Source: Clarkia xantiana subsp. parviflora (lineage: Eukaryota; Streptophyta; Magnoliopsida; Myrtales; Onagraceae). Taken from it: a stretch of DNA of 64,000 bases. The translations under genes and the position numbers were made by a program. Below, piece after piece: positions 20,864 to 30,574 of the stretch. The notes beneath the pieces were generated by a model that was not told the DNA's origin, searched no databases, and saw nothing but the letters and a program-made list of their open reading frames with translations. How positions within the stretch are numbered: the first letter of the stretch is position 1; each line of letters opens with the position of its first letter. The stretch lies in NCBI GenBank assembly GCA_036873135.1, contig JAPTYO010000001.1, forward strand, positions 45,408,774 to 45,472,773, in the 5' to 3' direction.

Positions 20864-22288
20864 TCATGCATCTCAATTTAATCATATCAATCCCCATTTT
20901 TATAAAAAGTACTAATTTTGTTTAATTAATTTATTTCTATCAAGTTGTTTATAATATTTATTATAAAATTTTGATGATGTAATTAATTTTTTATTGATTT
21001 ATTCGATTTGATAAAATGATAAAAAAATATAAAACTAACGGAATGCTAAAAAATTATATCTAAGCAATATATTTTACAGTACTATAATACTTTTATATTA
21101 TATATAAACAAATAAATTGTATTATATATTTTTTATATTTAATAAATTTTATGAAAAAAAAAATACATCTATATCTTATTATAATTTTTTAATATTTTGT
21201 ACAATTTAAATAATTCTTTTAAATAATTTTTCGGTCGTTCGACTAAATTAAATTTGGTTGTTAAAGAGTTTTCTTAATGGTCAAATTCAAAATTAGTCGT
21301 TAAAAAATTACTTTGTACTGATCAAATTCTAATTTAGTCGTTAAAGTTAAAAAGTTACTCTTTACCGATCATTGTCACATTTGGTCGGGAAATATATTAT
21401 ATTTAACTACAAAATTTAAAATTTAGTCGACGAAGTAATAAAATAGATATGTATATGTAATATTTACGGACGGAATTCAGTTTTTGTCGAAAAAATATTC
21501 CGAGAGGGTAAAAGCATAAAATAAAACAAGCTAGATTGATTTTTACGTTAATAAATTATATATCTATGGAAATATCACACGTAATAGTTTTTTTGGCCAA
21601 CTTTTATTATTATTAACTAGCAATAGAGTTTGCTTTACAATCCAACAATAAAAGAGAAGATAGGGTAATACTACCCAATTAGCAGGGCATATATCTCTTT
21701 TGTGAATTGTATAGCAATCCAAATTAGCGTTTCATCGAATGGACTTTCATGTTAATCTTGGGACGGAGCTAGCTCTTTGTCGGATAGAATGAACAATATT
21801 CTCAAGTCGCCAATCTTATTCCTTAACAACTCCTTGGATTTGAAGTATAACATATTCCACGTCCGACTCAATAATAATATCGCTCCAATTGTGGTGAATG
21901 GCCAAGTTAGAGACCTTGTAATATAGAAGTGGCCTATGCATTATTAGCTGTAGTACTATATCTTCCATGACCATGTCAACTACGTGAATGTGATGCATAA
22001 TAAATAAATTAATATGACTTTCTTTAAAATAAATTTGTATGAACAAAGCGTATGTGATTTTCATACGAATTAATGGACAAAATCAATATAAAAATTGTAA
22101 TGTGATGCATAAAGGATAAATTAATAGGACTTTTTTTTAAATAAATTTGTGTGAACAATGCGTATGCGATTTTCATACGATTTAGAGTATCCACAATAGT
22201 TTACTTAAATTTTATTTTTTAAAATTGTCACGTAGACATTTATGTATACTTTAAGTAATACGTAAAGTTAAGACACACATAAATAATA
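20864..22288. repeat. AT-rich spacer with repeat fragments
   Basis: No intact gene. 21230-21430 has repeated AGTCGTTAAA phrases of the sort found near ends of CACTA-like elements. 21747-21970 is a coding remnant, listed separately. 22000-22180 resembles 35330-35450. Confidence 0.45.
21747..21970 (-). pseudogene. Possible RNase H-like domain remnant
   Basis: The minus-strand frame contains NLAIHHNWSDIIIESDVEY followed by ILQIQGVVKE, then a stop and DWRLENIVHSIRQRA in the same frame. The pattern of a helix, WSDIIIESD and a short helix is what I know from plant RNase H-like (RVT_3) domains found alone or in LINE-derived genes. It is short and interrupted, so at most a relic. Similarity to the family is inferred from memory. 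Confidence 0.35.
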
Positions 22289-23085
22289 TTTCACTATAAT
22301 CATTTCATTTTTTTGTCGAATCCATATTGAGTACACATCAAAAGACATTAAATTGCCTTAATCTTTTCAGTCTGACGGAAACTATAATGGATGTAGCAAT
22401 TTGATTTGCAATTAAAAATTTGTATAGTCAATTAAAAAAAATCAGATATCCATTTGTAATTAAATCGAAGTTTAGTTTTGCCAAAAATTATTCTAGGTTT
22501 CAGACCATAAAATAATCATCGTTTTAACTTAGTCATCCTAACGATTTGGGTACTAACCAACCATTTTAAAAAAATATGGAAAATTTCACCCAAATAACGA
22601 TTATCCATAAATTCGTTGACAAAAAAGTCCGTAAACTTAAACTCGCATTCGCATGTGGGGCTCTCTTCGTGACTATCATTCGTGTAATTTATTAACTTGA
22701 TTTATGAGTAATTTAAGTAATATAATAATGTTGGAAATTGATTGGGATTCCGAGTGTGGGCCTCCGCCAACATCCGAACGTGAGAGGGTTACTAAATGCC
22801 ATCCAGATTAACTGAAATTACATGCTTGCCACATGTAGTGGTTTCGGAACCCAAGCATTCCGAGATTCGGAATGTGTATCAGCCCTCAATAATGTTAAAA
22901 ACTTAATGAAAATAGAAACAAATGAAAATTTGAGAATCATAATATAATAAATATAAAAATAGCAATAAACTAATGATAATTTTGCGTCCATATATATACG
23001 GTATATCTTAAAATACATATATATCTTGAAATATATTTATATATATACGTTATATCTTAGGATATATATCTTAGGATAGATATCT

Positions 23086-23090
<5 letters not shown>

Positions 23091-23142
<52 letters not shown>
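23091..23142. repeat. TA microsatellite upstream of the split CAF1
   Basis: About 26 TA units, matching 15373-15415 in the other arm but longer. Confidence 0.95.
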
Positions 23143-23145
<3 letters not shown>

Positions 23146-23543
23146 AGCTCAATTGGTTATTATATATATACGATACATATGGTCCGAGAAGACTGGTATC
23201 GAACAGTAGTAAATTCTCGTCAAACGAATTTGTGCAATGGCCAACTCCAAACCAGTCCAGATCCGCAGAGTTTGGCGTCACAATCTCAACTTGGAATTCA
23301 ACATCATCCGCCGCATCATCCACCGCTTCCCATACATCTCCATGGACACTGAGTTCCCCGGCGTCATCCACAAACCCGACCCGTCCGACCCGACTCCGCC
23401 CCAGCACCGCTCCCCCACCGAACAATACCGGCTAATCAAGAAAAACGTGGACGATCTCAACATCATCCAGATGGGCCTCACCTTCTCCGACCACGACGGA
23501 AACCTACCGGAGGTCATCCCCGGAGTCTCCTGCATCTGGGAAT

Positions 23544-24195
23544 TGATGGGCCCTGGCGAAGGCCGTTAGGCCCCTTAACGATTGACTAACGGCGACTAGG
23601 CCTAGTGGGCTAGGAGCTGGGCTGCTGGAAGGCTAAGGGCTCCGACGGAAGGAGGCCCCGATATTGAATGGCCCCGAGCAAGTATGGCTCCGACAGGAAA
23701 GAGCCCCGAAGATATCGGACCTGGACGTAGTCGGTCCCGATATGGGAGCTGACACCACTCCCCGACACCGAATCCTCAAACGATGTAACTTGGGAGTCTC
23801 CGATAACGATCGAGACTCGCCAGTAAGAGCACAATCCCGGAAATCTCACCACGATTACAGTAGTGGTATAATGGGCGAGATATGTGGGATACGAATAACT
23901 GTGCAAGATACGTGGCAAGATATACGGCGAGATATGTGGGATAGTGGATCACAATCCAACCGCCCAATCAGGTAACTGGGATAGCCTTTCCTCTATAAAA
24001 GGAGGGAAGTTATTCCAGATTAGGGTTACGTTTTTCACACATACATTGATACTGCTTGTCTGCTCTGTTGACTGCCATACTTACGTTAAGCATCGGAGAG
24101 GGATTCTGGGCCACTGCCCTCTATTCCCCTTCTGCAGGATTGCGAGGAGCTAAGGAATCCGTCACCGTAACCGGAGCTCCTGCCGTGATCCAACA
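23544..24195 (+). repeat. 5' LTR of the Tat element
   Basis: 652 bp from TGATGGGCCC to GATCCAACA. Contains TATAAAA at 23994-24000 and a short ORF (24056-24238) upstream of gag. Confidence 0.95.
23994..24000 (+). promoter_or_regulatory. TATA box of the Tat 5' LTR
   Basis: TATAAAA, 270 bp before the gag start; the likely start of genomic RNA is a few tens of bases downstream. Confidence 0.65.
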
Positions 24196-24263
24196 TTGGC
24201 GCCGTCTGTGGGAAGCGCAACAAAAAGCCAAAAAGTAAGTTTGCTTTCCTTTGATTCCTTATC

Positions 24264-27200
24264 ATGGCTGGCAACAGACCGCAGCGTTCAGGCAAACAGG
24301 TGCCGGCCGCCAGCAATCCTCCTGAGGATGCTGCCCAGCATCAGGATCTGAGAGATGAGGGTGACAGCACTCGCCGGAACGAAGCACCTTCCCCGAATCC
24401 GGAGTTGGCCAGGGTAGTGGCAGAGGCCATGCCCCTATTCATGGAGGCCATGGAGGCCCTCCTAGACCGAAGAGAAGCTGCTAGAAGGCAGGCTGATCTA
24501 CCGCCGCTCCCTCCGCGGCGGGACAATCCCAGAAGGCAGGGGGACGACAACTTGCCTCCACCTCCTCCATTAAGGGAACAGCCTATTCCCCCCAATCCAG
24601 CACCGGCGGAGAATTTTGTGGTCGATGGACCGGGGCCAGTGCAACAAAGGACCATTCCCCTGAACGGTCCCCTCACTGCCGACCAGGTGGTGAGAATTGT
24701 GGGTATCTGCATGGGAGACCAGAAGCCCATGATGTCGGAGCTGGGAAGTCAGGAAACCCATCCCTTCGTGCCCAGGCTGATTCATACCCTGGCCCCTCCA
24801 GGTTTGGGTATCCCGAAGATAGACGAGTACGACGGGGACGCGGACCCGGTCCGCCACGTACAGAAGCACCTGACAGCATGCATGGGTAGGACCCCAGATG
24901 AGGATGTTATCTGTGCCCTGTTCCCAAGCACACTCGGGGAGAAGGCGATGACGTGGTTCTACAGTCTGCCCACCGGATGTATCACCTGTTGGAAGGATAT
25001 GCATCAGCGATTCATCGCCCAGTACCAAGGGCGTCGACGGCTGCTAAAAAGCGTTCGGACCCTGCATGAGGTGGTTCAGAGGCCTGACGAGTCGTTGGCA
25101 CAATATTATCAACGTTATACAGCTGGCATGACTGAGCTGGATGAGGAAATATCGGAGGGCGAGGCCATCCGTACCTTCCTGAAGAACCTTAAACCCCCTT
25201 ACGGTTCCGACTTACTGCACAGCATCGCGGCCAAAAATGTCTGGAACATGGAGGCGCTCCAGGCAAGGGTGAAACAGCAAATCGACGTCCAGGAGTCGAA
25301 GATTGCCGCCGGAGAACTGGCTCCTCCCAAGGGGCACGAAGGAAAACACTTGTCCAAACCATTGGACAACCGGCACAGAAAGGATAACTCCGAGGGTAGT
25401 CGGAGTCGAGGACGTTCTGATCGGAGGGAGGATAAGCGTCCGAACAGGAGGGACAGTCAGAAGGAAGAGTTCACCCCTCTCAACAGGCCTTTGAAAGAGG
25501 TCCTAGCGGTGATGGAGAAGCAAGGCCTCGCTCGTTTCCCCAAGAAGAAGGAAGGAGAAAAATTGGGCTCCCGCACCGACCGTTACTGCCGATTCCATCG
25601 GGCCTCCGGTCACGACACTGACCAATGTCGAGAACTGAAGAAGGAAATAGAGAAGCTTATCCAGAGGGGTAAGTTGAAGGAGTTCGTGGGGGACTCACGC
25701 TGCAAGCCCCGTTCACGATCTCGGTCAAGGTCCAAATCTCGATCGAGGTCCCCCAGGAAGAGGAGGTCTGACGCAGAGCCTTCGGAGGGCCCATCCGGGT
25801 CCCGACAAAAGAGGATTATTAATGTGATCCATGGAGGGTTCGCTGCAGGAGGAGACACATCATCCTCTCGGGAGCGTTATGCCAACCAAGTGCCAGTCGC
25901 AGTGGTTTTGGGAAAAAGATCGCGGTCGTGGACTTCGAAGGAAAAGATGGAGATCACCTTTTCGGCGAAGGATCTGGAGGGAGTGGAGGCCCCCCACGAG
26001 GATGCCCTAGTAGTAACCCTGGATGTAGGAGGATTCGAAGTGAAAAGGATCCTCATTGATGGAGGGAGCTCCTCCGACATCCTCTTCTCCGACGCCCTGG
26101 AGCAGATGGGGAAGAAGAAGAAAGATTTGCGGGAGGTTAACTTCCCGATGGTAGGATTTTGTGGCACAACCTCTTATCCGCTAGGGGTTATCACACTGCC
26201 CGTGTGGTTCGGCAGTGGCTGGAAAATGGAGAAGCGAGATGTGGAGTTCGTGGTGGTCGAATCCACAGGAACGTACAATGCAATCATTGGAAGAACCACC
26301 ATCAACCCTCTGATGGCGGTAGCCTCGACCGTCCACCAAAAACTGAAGTTCCCGACCGAGAATGGGGTAGGCGAGGTGAAAGGCGACCAGGTGGCGTCGA
26401 GACGGTGCTATGTCAACGCCACCAGGAGATCAAGGAAGGAAGCTATGTCAGTGCTCCAGACAGACACTGACCCTCGAGAGGAGTTTGGGCGTCCCGCCCC
26501 CATGGAGGACCTAAAGGAAGTCGAGATAGATGGACCCGAGAGGAAGGTGAAAATCGGATCTGCCTTATCCGACGAAAGGGCCCAGGAGTTGATTGCACTA
26601 TTGCAAGAATTTAAGGAGCTGTTTGCCTGGTCCCCGAGTGATATGCCAGGAATCAGCCGGGACGTGATCGAGCACGAACTGAACATCGACCCTGTGATCA
26701 AGCCGATCGCGCAGAAGAGACGTCCGATGGGGGCAGACAAGAGGATTGCAATCCAGCAGGAGGTTGGCAGGTTGCTCGACGCTGGATTCATTAGGGAGAT
26801 CCGATTCCAGACGTGGGTAGCCAACCCAGTGCTGGTAAGAAAGAGCAACGGGAAATGGCGGATGTGTGTCGACTTCCGCGACCTGAACAAGGCCTGTCCG
26901 AAGGACTGTTATCCGCTCCCGCGGATCGATCAGCTAGTGGATGCTACATCGGGGCATGAGTTGCTGAGCTTTATGGATGCTTATTCTGGTTATAACCAGA
27001 TAAAGATGGCGAAGAAGGACGCCCAACACACCGCCTTCTACGCTGACAGCGAAGTCTTCCAGTACGATGTCATGCCTTTTGGCCTGGTGAATGCGGGGGC
27101 GACATACCAGAGAATGGTGAATAAGCTGTTCGGGGACATGATTGGGAGTACCATGGAAGCCTATGTAGATGACATGTTGGTGAAGTCCCGACGAGCATCA

Positions 27201-29822
27201 GACCACGTTGGCAACTTGGCAATGGCCTTCGAGAGGATGAAGCTCCACCAGGTCCGCCTGAATCCAGCCAAATGTGCTTTCGGAGTCCATTCCGGGAAGT
27301 TCTTAGGCTTCATGGTGAGCCAGAGGGGGATCGAGGTGAATCCCGAGAAGCTGAGGGCGATAGAAGAGATGCAGTCCCCGACCAACCATAGGGAGGTGCA
27401 AGTGTTGAACGGTCGACTGGCTTCCATGAATCGCTTCTTATCCAAGGCCAGTGACCGATCGATGCCATTTTTCAAGGTGTTAAGGGCCAACCGACAGTTC
27501 GAATGGACTACGGAATGTGAGAAGGCGTTCCAAGCGCTCAAACAACATCTCCGCGACCTCCCGCCACTTGCGAAGCCAACTCCAAGCGAGCCGCTCTATC
27601 TTTATTTGGCTATTTCTTCGTTTGCAATAAGCTCTGTCCTAGTTAAAGCTGTCGAAGGCAATCAAATTCCTGTCTATTATGTAAGCAAGGCGTTTGCCAA
27701 GAGTGAAATGAATTACCCTCCGATTGAGAAGTATCTCTTTGCGTTGATTATTACTGCTCGAAAGTTACGGCCCTACTTCCATGCGCATGAAATTACGGTG
27801 TTGACTGATCAGCCATTGAAACACTTCTTGAACCGGCCCGATGCGTCGGGGAGACTAGTAAAGTGGGCCGTGGAACTTAGCGAGTTCCGAATTCATTTTG
27901 CTCCAAGAACAGCTATCAAAGGGCAGGCATTGGCCGACTTTATAGTTGAATCTACTATTCCCGATCCTGAAGCAACGGAAACAGTAGAGGGGGCAACCAC
28001 CGGGAAGACTGACGAGATCCCGATGGAAAGACAGTTGGAACAGCCAAATAAGAAGAACACCTGGGAGTTGTACACAGATGGCTCCTCAAGCTCAGACGGA
28101 TCGGGTGCAGGGTTCGTATTGATTCCACCAGGTGGGGCGGAGCCGCTTCGATATGCATTGGCCCTGACATTTAAAGCCACCAATAACGAGGCAGAGTATG
28201 AAGCTCTTATAACAGGGTTGAAGATCGCTAGGGGCACTGGAATCGAACATTTGAGGGTGAAGTGTGACGCAAGCCTGATTGTAAACCAGATTCGGGGACA
28301 GTATGGAGCAAAGAACCCAATCATGAAGAAATATCTTCGGGAGGCTCAAACACTAAAAGAGAGCTTCAAAAGCTTTGATATAGAGGCAATCCCAAGAGAA
28401 AAGAATGTGGAGGCCGACGCCTTGAGCAAATTTGCCTTGGGGGCACCTTTGGAAGAGACTCGGATGGTACACTTCTTGGAGAGGGTGATTCTGTCAACGA
28501 TCGATCCATCGGAAGTATGCACTATCGGGACAGGGTCAGAGGAGGAGCCCACGTGGATGACCCCGATAATTGTGTACCTAACTACGGGGGCATTGCCTGA
28601 AGACAAAGTGGCAGCAGAGCGACTGCGACGAATGTCAATTAACTACGCGATGGTGGATAACCAGTTGTACAAGAAGGGTTTACTCTCGACACCTTTCCTG
28701 AAATGCGTAGCAGAACCTGACACGACCCGAATTCTGAGAGAACTGCATGAAGGAGTCGCAGCCTGTCACGAAGGCGCCCGATCTATCCTGAGAAAGGCGT
28801 TGAACTTGGGATACTATTGGCCTACGATGAATAAGGAGGCAACGGCGCTTGTTCGATCCTGTGACGCGTGTCAGAGATACGCCTCGAATATCACAGCCCC
28901 CGCTGCTGATTTGACACCCATTGGGAGTGCTTGGCCCTTCGCACAGTGGGGCATTGACCTGGTGGGACCCCTTCCGAAAGCAAAGAGCCAATGCACACAT
29001 CTGCTGGTCGCGATTGATTACTTCTCGAAGTGGATCGAGGCTAAGCCCTTAGCCAAGACAACAGCGGGACATATCATTAAGTTCCTCCAAACCCGAATTT
29101 TGTCAAGATATGGGGTGCCAAAGGTGATCATCAGTGACAACGGTCCTCCGTTTAACGGGGCCCAGTTGGAGAGGTTCCTAGATGAGTTTAATATCGAGCA
29201 TCGGACAGCATCCGTTCGTCACGCCCAGACCAATGGGCAGGTGGAGGCTGCCAACAAAATCGTGATGGAGGGCTTGAAGAAGAGGGTCTACGCTTTGGAC
29301 GGAAAATGGCTAGACGAGCTGGAGAACGTGTTATGGGCGGTCCGAACGACACCCAAGCGGTCAACAGGTGAAACCCCGTTTGCACTTGTTTATGGGACGG
29401 AGGCGGTCGCTCCTGTGGAAATCGCTGTGGCGTCCCATCGAACCAGAAGCTATGAGCCCTCGACGAGTCCAGGAAAAGCCAAGATAGGACCTTTGACGAA
29501 TGACGAAACCAGGCGCCTGGAGTTATCCTTGTTAGAGGAAAAACGGCTAGAGGCCGACATAACGCAAGCTCGGATGCGTCTGGCGACGGCCAGGTACTAT
29601 AACCGGAAGGTCAGGTCGCGACAGTTCTATGCGGGGGAGCTGGTCCTACGTCGGAATGAGTTCGCTCTCCAGGATCGGATCAACAAGCTGTCTCCGAAAT
29701 GGGAAGGGCCCTACAAGATCGTAGGCATGCCGGCCTCAAATGCTTACAAGTTAGAAGACCTCGACGGCAAAGTATTACGAAACACCTTTAGTGGCGAACA
29801 TCTGAAGAAATGTCATGTTTGA
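24264..29822 (+). CDS. Tat-lineage Gag-Pol polyprotein
   Basis: 1,852 residues in one frame, with ATG at 24264. Retrotrans_gag lies around residues 180-290, a CRFHRASGHDTDQC knuckle near 445, and an RS-rich basic tract (RSRSRSRSKSRSRSPRKRR) near 480-500. The protease has IDGGSSSDILF near 597; DGG in place of DTG/DSG is common in this lineage. The reverse transcriptase has YVDD near 967, followed by an RNase H/connection region. A second RNase H begins WELYTDGSSSSDGSGAG near 1,265. The integrase zinc finger is near 1,494 and the DDE core has WGIDLVGPLP, SDNGPPFNG and NGQVEAANK. No chromodomain is seen. All catalytic blocks look intact. The RS tract could bind RNA, an inference only. Confidence 0.95.
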   Translation: MAGNRPQRSGKQVPAASNPPEDAAQHQDLRDEGDSTRRNEAPSPNPELARVVAEAMPLFMEAMEALLDRREAARRQADLPPLPPRRDNPRRQGDDNLPPPPPLREQPIPPNPAPAENFVVDGPGPVQQRTIPLNGPLTADQVVRIVGICMGDQKPMMSELGSQETHPFVPRLIHTLAPPGLGIPKIDEYDGDADPVRHVQKHLTACMGRTPDEDVICALFPSTLGEKAMTWFYSLPTGCITCWKDMHQRFIAQYQGRRRLLKSVRTLHEVVQRPDESLAQYYQRYTAGMTELDEEISEGEAIRTFLKNLKPPYGSDLLHSIAAKNVWNMEALQARVKQQIDVQESKIAAGELAPPKGHEGKHLSKPLDNRHRKDNSEGSRSRGRSDRREDKRPNRRDSQKEEFTPLNRPLKEVLAVMEKQGLARFPKKKEGEKLGSRTDRYCRFHRASGHDTDQCRELKKEIEKLIQRGKLKEFVGDSRCKPRSRSRSRSKSRSRSPRKRRSDAEPSEGPSGSRQKRIINVIHGGFAAGGDTSSSRERYANQVPVAVVLGKRSRSWTSKEKMEITFSAKDLEGVEAPHEDALVVTLDVGGFEVKRILIDGGSSSDILFSDALEQMGKKKKDLREVNFPMVGFCGTTSYPLGVITLPVWFGSGWKMEKRDVEFVVVESTGTYNAIIGRTTINPLMAVASTVHQKLKFPTENGVGEVKGDQVASRRCYVNATRRSRKEAMSVLQTDTDPREEFGRPAPMEDLKEVEIDGPERKVKIGSALSDERAQELIALLQEFKELFAWSPSDMPGISRDVIEHELNIDPVIKPIAQKRRPMGADKRIAIQQEVGRLLDAGFIREIRFQTWVANPVLVRKSNGKWRMCVDFRDLNKACPKDCYPLPRIDQLVDATSGHELLSFMDAYSGYNQIKMAKKDAQHTAFYADSEVFQYDVMPFGLVNAGATYQRMVNKLFGDMIGSTMEAYVDDMLVKSRRASDHVGNLAMAFERMKLHQVRLNPAKCAFGVHSGKFLGFMVSQRGIEVNPEKLRAIEEMQSPTNHREVQVLNGRLASMNRFLSKASDRSMPFFKVLRANRQFEWTTECEKAFQALKQHLRDLPPLAKPTPSEPLYLYLAISSFAISSVLVKAVEGNQIPVYYVSKAFAKSEMNYPPIEKYLFALIITARKLRPYFHAHEITVLTDQPLKHFLNRPDASGRLVKWAVELSEFRIHFAPRTAIKGQALADFIVESTIPDPEATETVEGATTGKTDEIPMERQLEQPNKKNTWELYTDGSSSSDGSGAGFVLIPPGGAEPLRYALALTFKATNNEAEYEALITGLKIARGTGIEHLRVKCDASLIVNQIRGQYGAKNPIMKKYLREAQTLKESFKSFDIEAIPREKNVEADALSKFALGAPLEETRMVHFLERVILSTIDPSEVCTIGTGSEEEPTWMTPIIVYLTTGALPEDKVAAERLRRMSINYAMVDNQLYKKGLLSTPFLKCVAEPDTTRILRELHEGVAACHEGARSILRKALNLGYYWPTMNKEATALVRSCDACQRYASNITAPAADLTPIGSAWPFAQWGIDLVGPLPKAKSQCTHLLVAIDYFSKWIEAKPLAKTTAGHIIKFLQTRILSRYGVPKVIISDNGPPFNGAQLERFLDEFNIEHRTASVRHAQTNGQVEAANKIVMEGLKKRVYALDGKWLDELENVLWAVRTTPKRSTGETPFALVYGTEAVAPVEIAVASHRTRSYEPSTSPGKAKIGPLTNDETRRLELSLLEEKRLEADITQARMRLATARYYNRKVRSRQFYAGELVLRRNEFALQDRINKLSPKWEGPYKIVGMPASNAYKLEDLDGKVLRNTFSGEHLKKCHV

Positions 29823-29925
29823 CGAATAAGTCGTCCGTAGAGGCGCAACGATGTAATCAAGTCGCCCTGAGTGGTGCATATCATGTTAAAGACATCAATC
29901 AATAAAGAGGTTACTTCTGATCAAA

Positions 29926-30445
29926 GTGTTCCTAAAAAATCCTTAAGTTACTAAGGTTCGATTAAAAAGCGTCATTGGACGTCCGAAAAAAATCCTTAAG
30001 TTATTAAGGTTCCATTAAAAGCGTCATTGGACGTCCAAAAAATCCTTAAGTTATTAAGGTTCGATTAAAAAGCGTCATTGGACGTCCGAAAAAATCCTTA
30101 AGTTATTAAGGTTCGATTAAAAAGCGTCATTGGACGTCCGAAAAAATCCTTAAGTTTTTAAGGTTCCATTAAAAGCGTCATTGGACGTCCAAAAAATCTT
30201 AAGTTTTTAAGGTTCGATTAAAAAGCGTCATTGGACGTCCGAAAAAATCCTTAAGTTTTTAAGGTTCCATTAAAAGCGTCATTGGACGTCCAAAAAATCT
30301 TAAGTTTTTAAGGTTCGATTAAAAAGCGTCATTGGACGTCCGAAAAGTCCTTAAGTTTTTAAGGTTCGATTAAAAAGCGTCATTGGACGTCCGAAAAGTC
30401 CTTAAGTTTTTAAGGTTCGATTTCAAAGCGTCGTAGGACGACGGA
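29926..30445. repeat. Ten-unit tandem repeat between pol and the antisense gene
   Basis: Units of 50-52 bp. The phrase GTCATTGGAC recurs at 29971, 30023, 30074, 30126, 30177, 30227, 30278, 30328 and 30379, with a degenerate unit at 30430. Each unit holds two small palindromes, CCTTAAGTTATTAAGG and GGACGTCC. Units alternate between TTCGATTAAAAAGCG and TTCCATTAAAAGCG types, which suggests two-unit higher-order copying. Such hypervariable 3' regions of Tat elements are known sources of plant satellites. Confidence 0.93.
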
Positions 30446-30574
30446 AAGCCTTAGGATCCGATAGAAGAGTTACGAAGAACATAACCGGAAAAGAAAACAT
30501 CCATAAAAGGCTCGAAGGCCCAAAAGGTTCGGTACAAAAGAGATAATAAGGAAGAGGTACAAGAACTTAAGATT

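Noticed and set aside
23610..23918. 102-codon minus frame repeated in both Tat LTRs
   Set aside because: Present in both only because the LTRs match; no recognised motif, likely chance in GC-rich LTR sequence.
24341..28606. Many antisense frames of 80-160 codons under the Tat gag-pol
   Set aside because: They are codon-bias shadows with no conserved motifs and no splice-compatible structure, unlike the gene at 30575-33299.
29926..30445. Regular 50-bp repeats resembling a CRISPR array
   Set aside because: Units abut without unique spacers, lie in a plant retrotransposon, and are an ordinary tandem array.
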